Both the position numbers and the translations under genes were made by a program. Below, one piece after another: positions 20,447-20,630 of a stretch of 20,630 nt of DNA (its first letter is position 1; each line of letters begins with the position of its first letter). Origin of the DNA: JARIHD01 sp964503715 (GTDB lineage: Bacteria; Patescibacteriota; Saccharimonadia; Saccharimonadales; UBA4665); assembly GCA_964503715.1 (NCBI GenBank), contig CAZDAD010000014.1, forward strand, positions 1 through 20,630. Reading direction: 5' to 3'. The notes under the pieces were generated by a model. It saw only the letters and a list, made by a program, of their open reading frames with translations, was not told where the DNA came from and did no database searches.

Positions 20447-20630
20447 TGGTTAATTCACGCTGTGTAGTCATTGGCGGCGGCACGGGAAGCTTTACGGTGC
20501 TGAGCAGCCTCAAGAATCACATATCTGATATATATGCCCTCGTTAACATGTCTGACGATGGCGGCTCAACGGGTATGCTTAGGGATGAGCTCGGTGTTTT
20601 GCCGCCTGGTGACGCAAGGCAATGCTTAGT
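20446..20630 (+). CDS. yvcK: YvcK/CofD-family protein, 5' end only (window edge)
   Basis: The ATG at 20446 overlaps the previous stop (TGATG) and the frame stays open to the last base, giving 61 residues. They read MVNSRCVVIGGGTGSFTVL, then LVNMSDDGGSTGMLRDELGVLPPGDARQCL, the N-terminal signature of YvcK (GluM), with the nucleotide-sugar binding GGGTGS loop. YvcK homologs bind UDP-sugars and influence cell-wall synthesis, often through PASTA kinases; CofD homologs make coenzyme F420 but usually lack the DDGGSTGxLR context with GDxRxC in this form. The gene was found by reading the edge, since it is cut off. Confidence 0.85.
   Translation, partial: MVNSRCVVIGGGTGSFTVLSSLKNHISDIYALVNMSDDGGSTGMLRDELGVLPPGDARQCL

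Noticed and set aside
1..20630. UGA recoding to glycine (SR1/Gracilibacteria)
   Set aside because: TGA ends ftsE, xseA, the receiver at 14739, glyS, PHP and CarS exactly where the families end, so UGA is a stop.
1..20630. tRNA, rRNA, CRISPR arrays, IS elements or att sites
   Set aside because: Reading all intergenic gaps showed no cloverleaf, no spaced direct repeats, no transposase and no paired terminal repeats.

Overview
The window looks like a chromosomal segment of a Patescibacteria/CPR bacterium, most likely Candidatus Saccharibacteria (TM7). The reasons are small compact genes with overlapping stops and starts, several genes whose -10 box lies only 8-10 nt before the start codon, a CarS-like (archaeal-type) CDP-lipid synthase, a short exonuclease VII large subunit, FtsEX beside a coiled-coil CHAP hydrolase, and many small membrane-anchored proteins of no clear family. 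UGA is a stop throughout (ftsE, xseA, glyS, PHP and CarS genes), which argues against the UGA=Gly lineages (SR1/Absconditabacteria, Gracilibacteria). The assignment rests on gene content only; there is no rRNA in the window.

Layout. 1-1149: accessory island with the C-terminal end of an Rhs/YD-repeat polymorphic toxin cut by the window edge, then two small membrane proteins, the first a candidate immunity protein. 1150-1305: an intergenic region with a strongly paired element and a dyad before the ftsE promoter. 1306-5537: cell-envelope/division block of ftsE, ftsX, a secreted coiled-coil CHAP peptidoglycan hydrolase (PcsB-like FtsEX partner) and a membrane-anchored S41/PDZ protease. 5538-5749: pyrG leader with competing hairpins. 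5750-8215: pyrG, a single-domain response regulator, and a LysM-like membrane protein behind a perfect 26-bp palindrome. 8302-9798 (minus strand, the only reverse genes): a TRM11-like methyltransferase and rpmA. 9873-12775: a flippase-like membrane protein, xseA-xseB and a membrane-tethered methyltransferase. 12820-13491: an anchored protein of unknown function. 13583-15431: a degenerate histidine kinase, a degenerate receiver and recO, overlapping by 1 and 4 bases. 15470-16813: glyS. 16888-19231: an acidic protein resembling DUF4868 (the KwaB family of the Kiwa anti-phage system) followed by a Pif1-like helicase. 19243-20630: PHP phosphoesterase, CarS-like enzyme and the start of yvcK, tightly packed.

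The most interesting points are: the 26-bp perfect palindrome at 7782-7807; the start-codon-proximal promoters, one with a dyad running from the -10 to the ATG; the kinase/receiver pair that has lost key catalytic residues but remains coupled to recO; the orphan DUF4868/KwaB-like gene beside Pif1; the Rhs toxin tip with its candidate immunity gene; and the base-paired element at 1194-1253. No tRNA, rRNA, CRISPR array, IS element or attachment site was found. Family assignments come from reading motifs by eye, not from searches.
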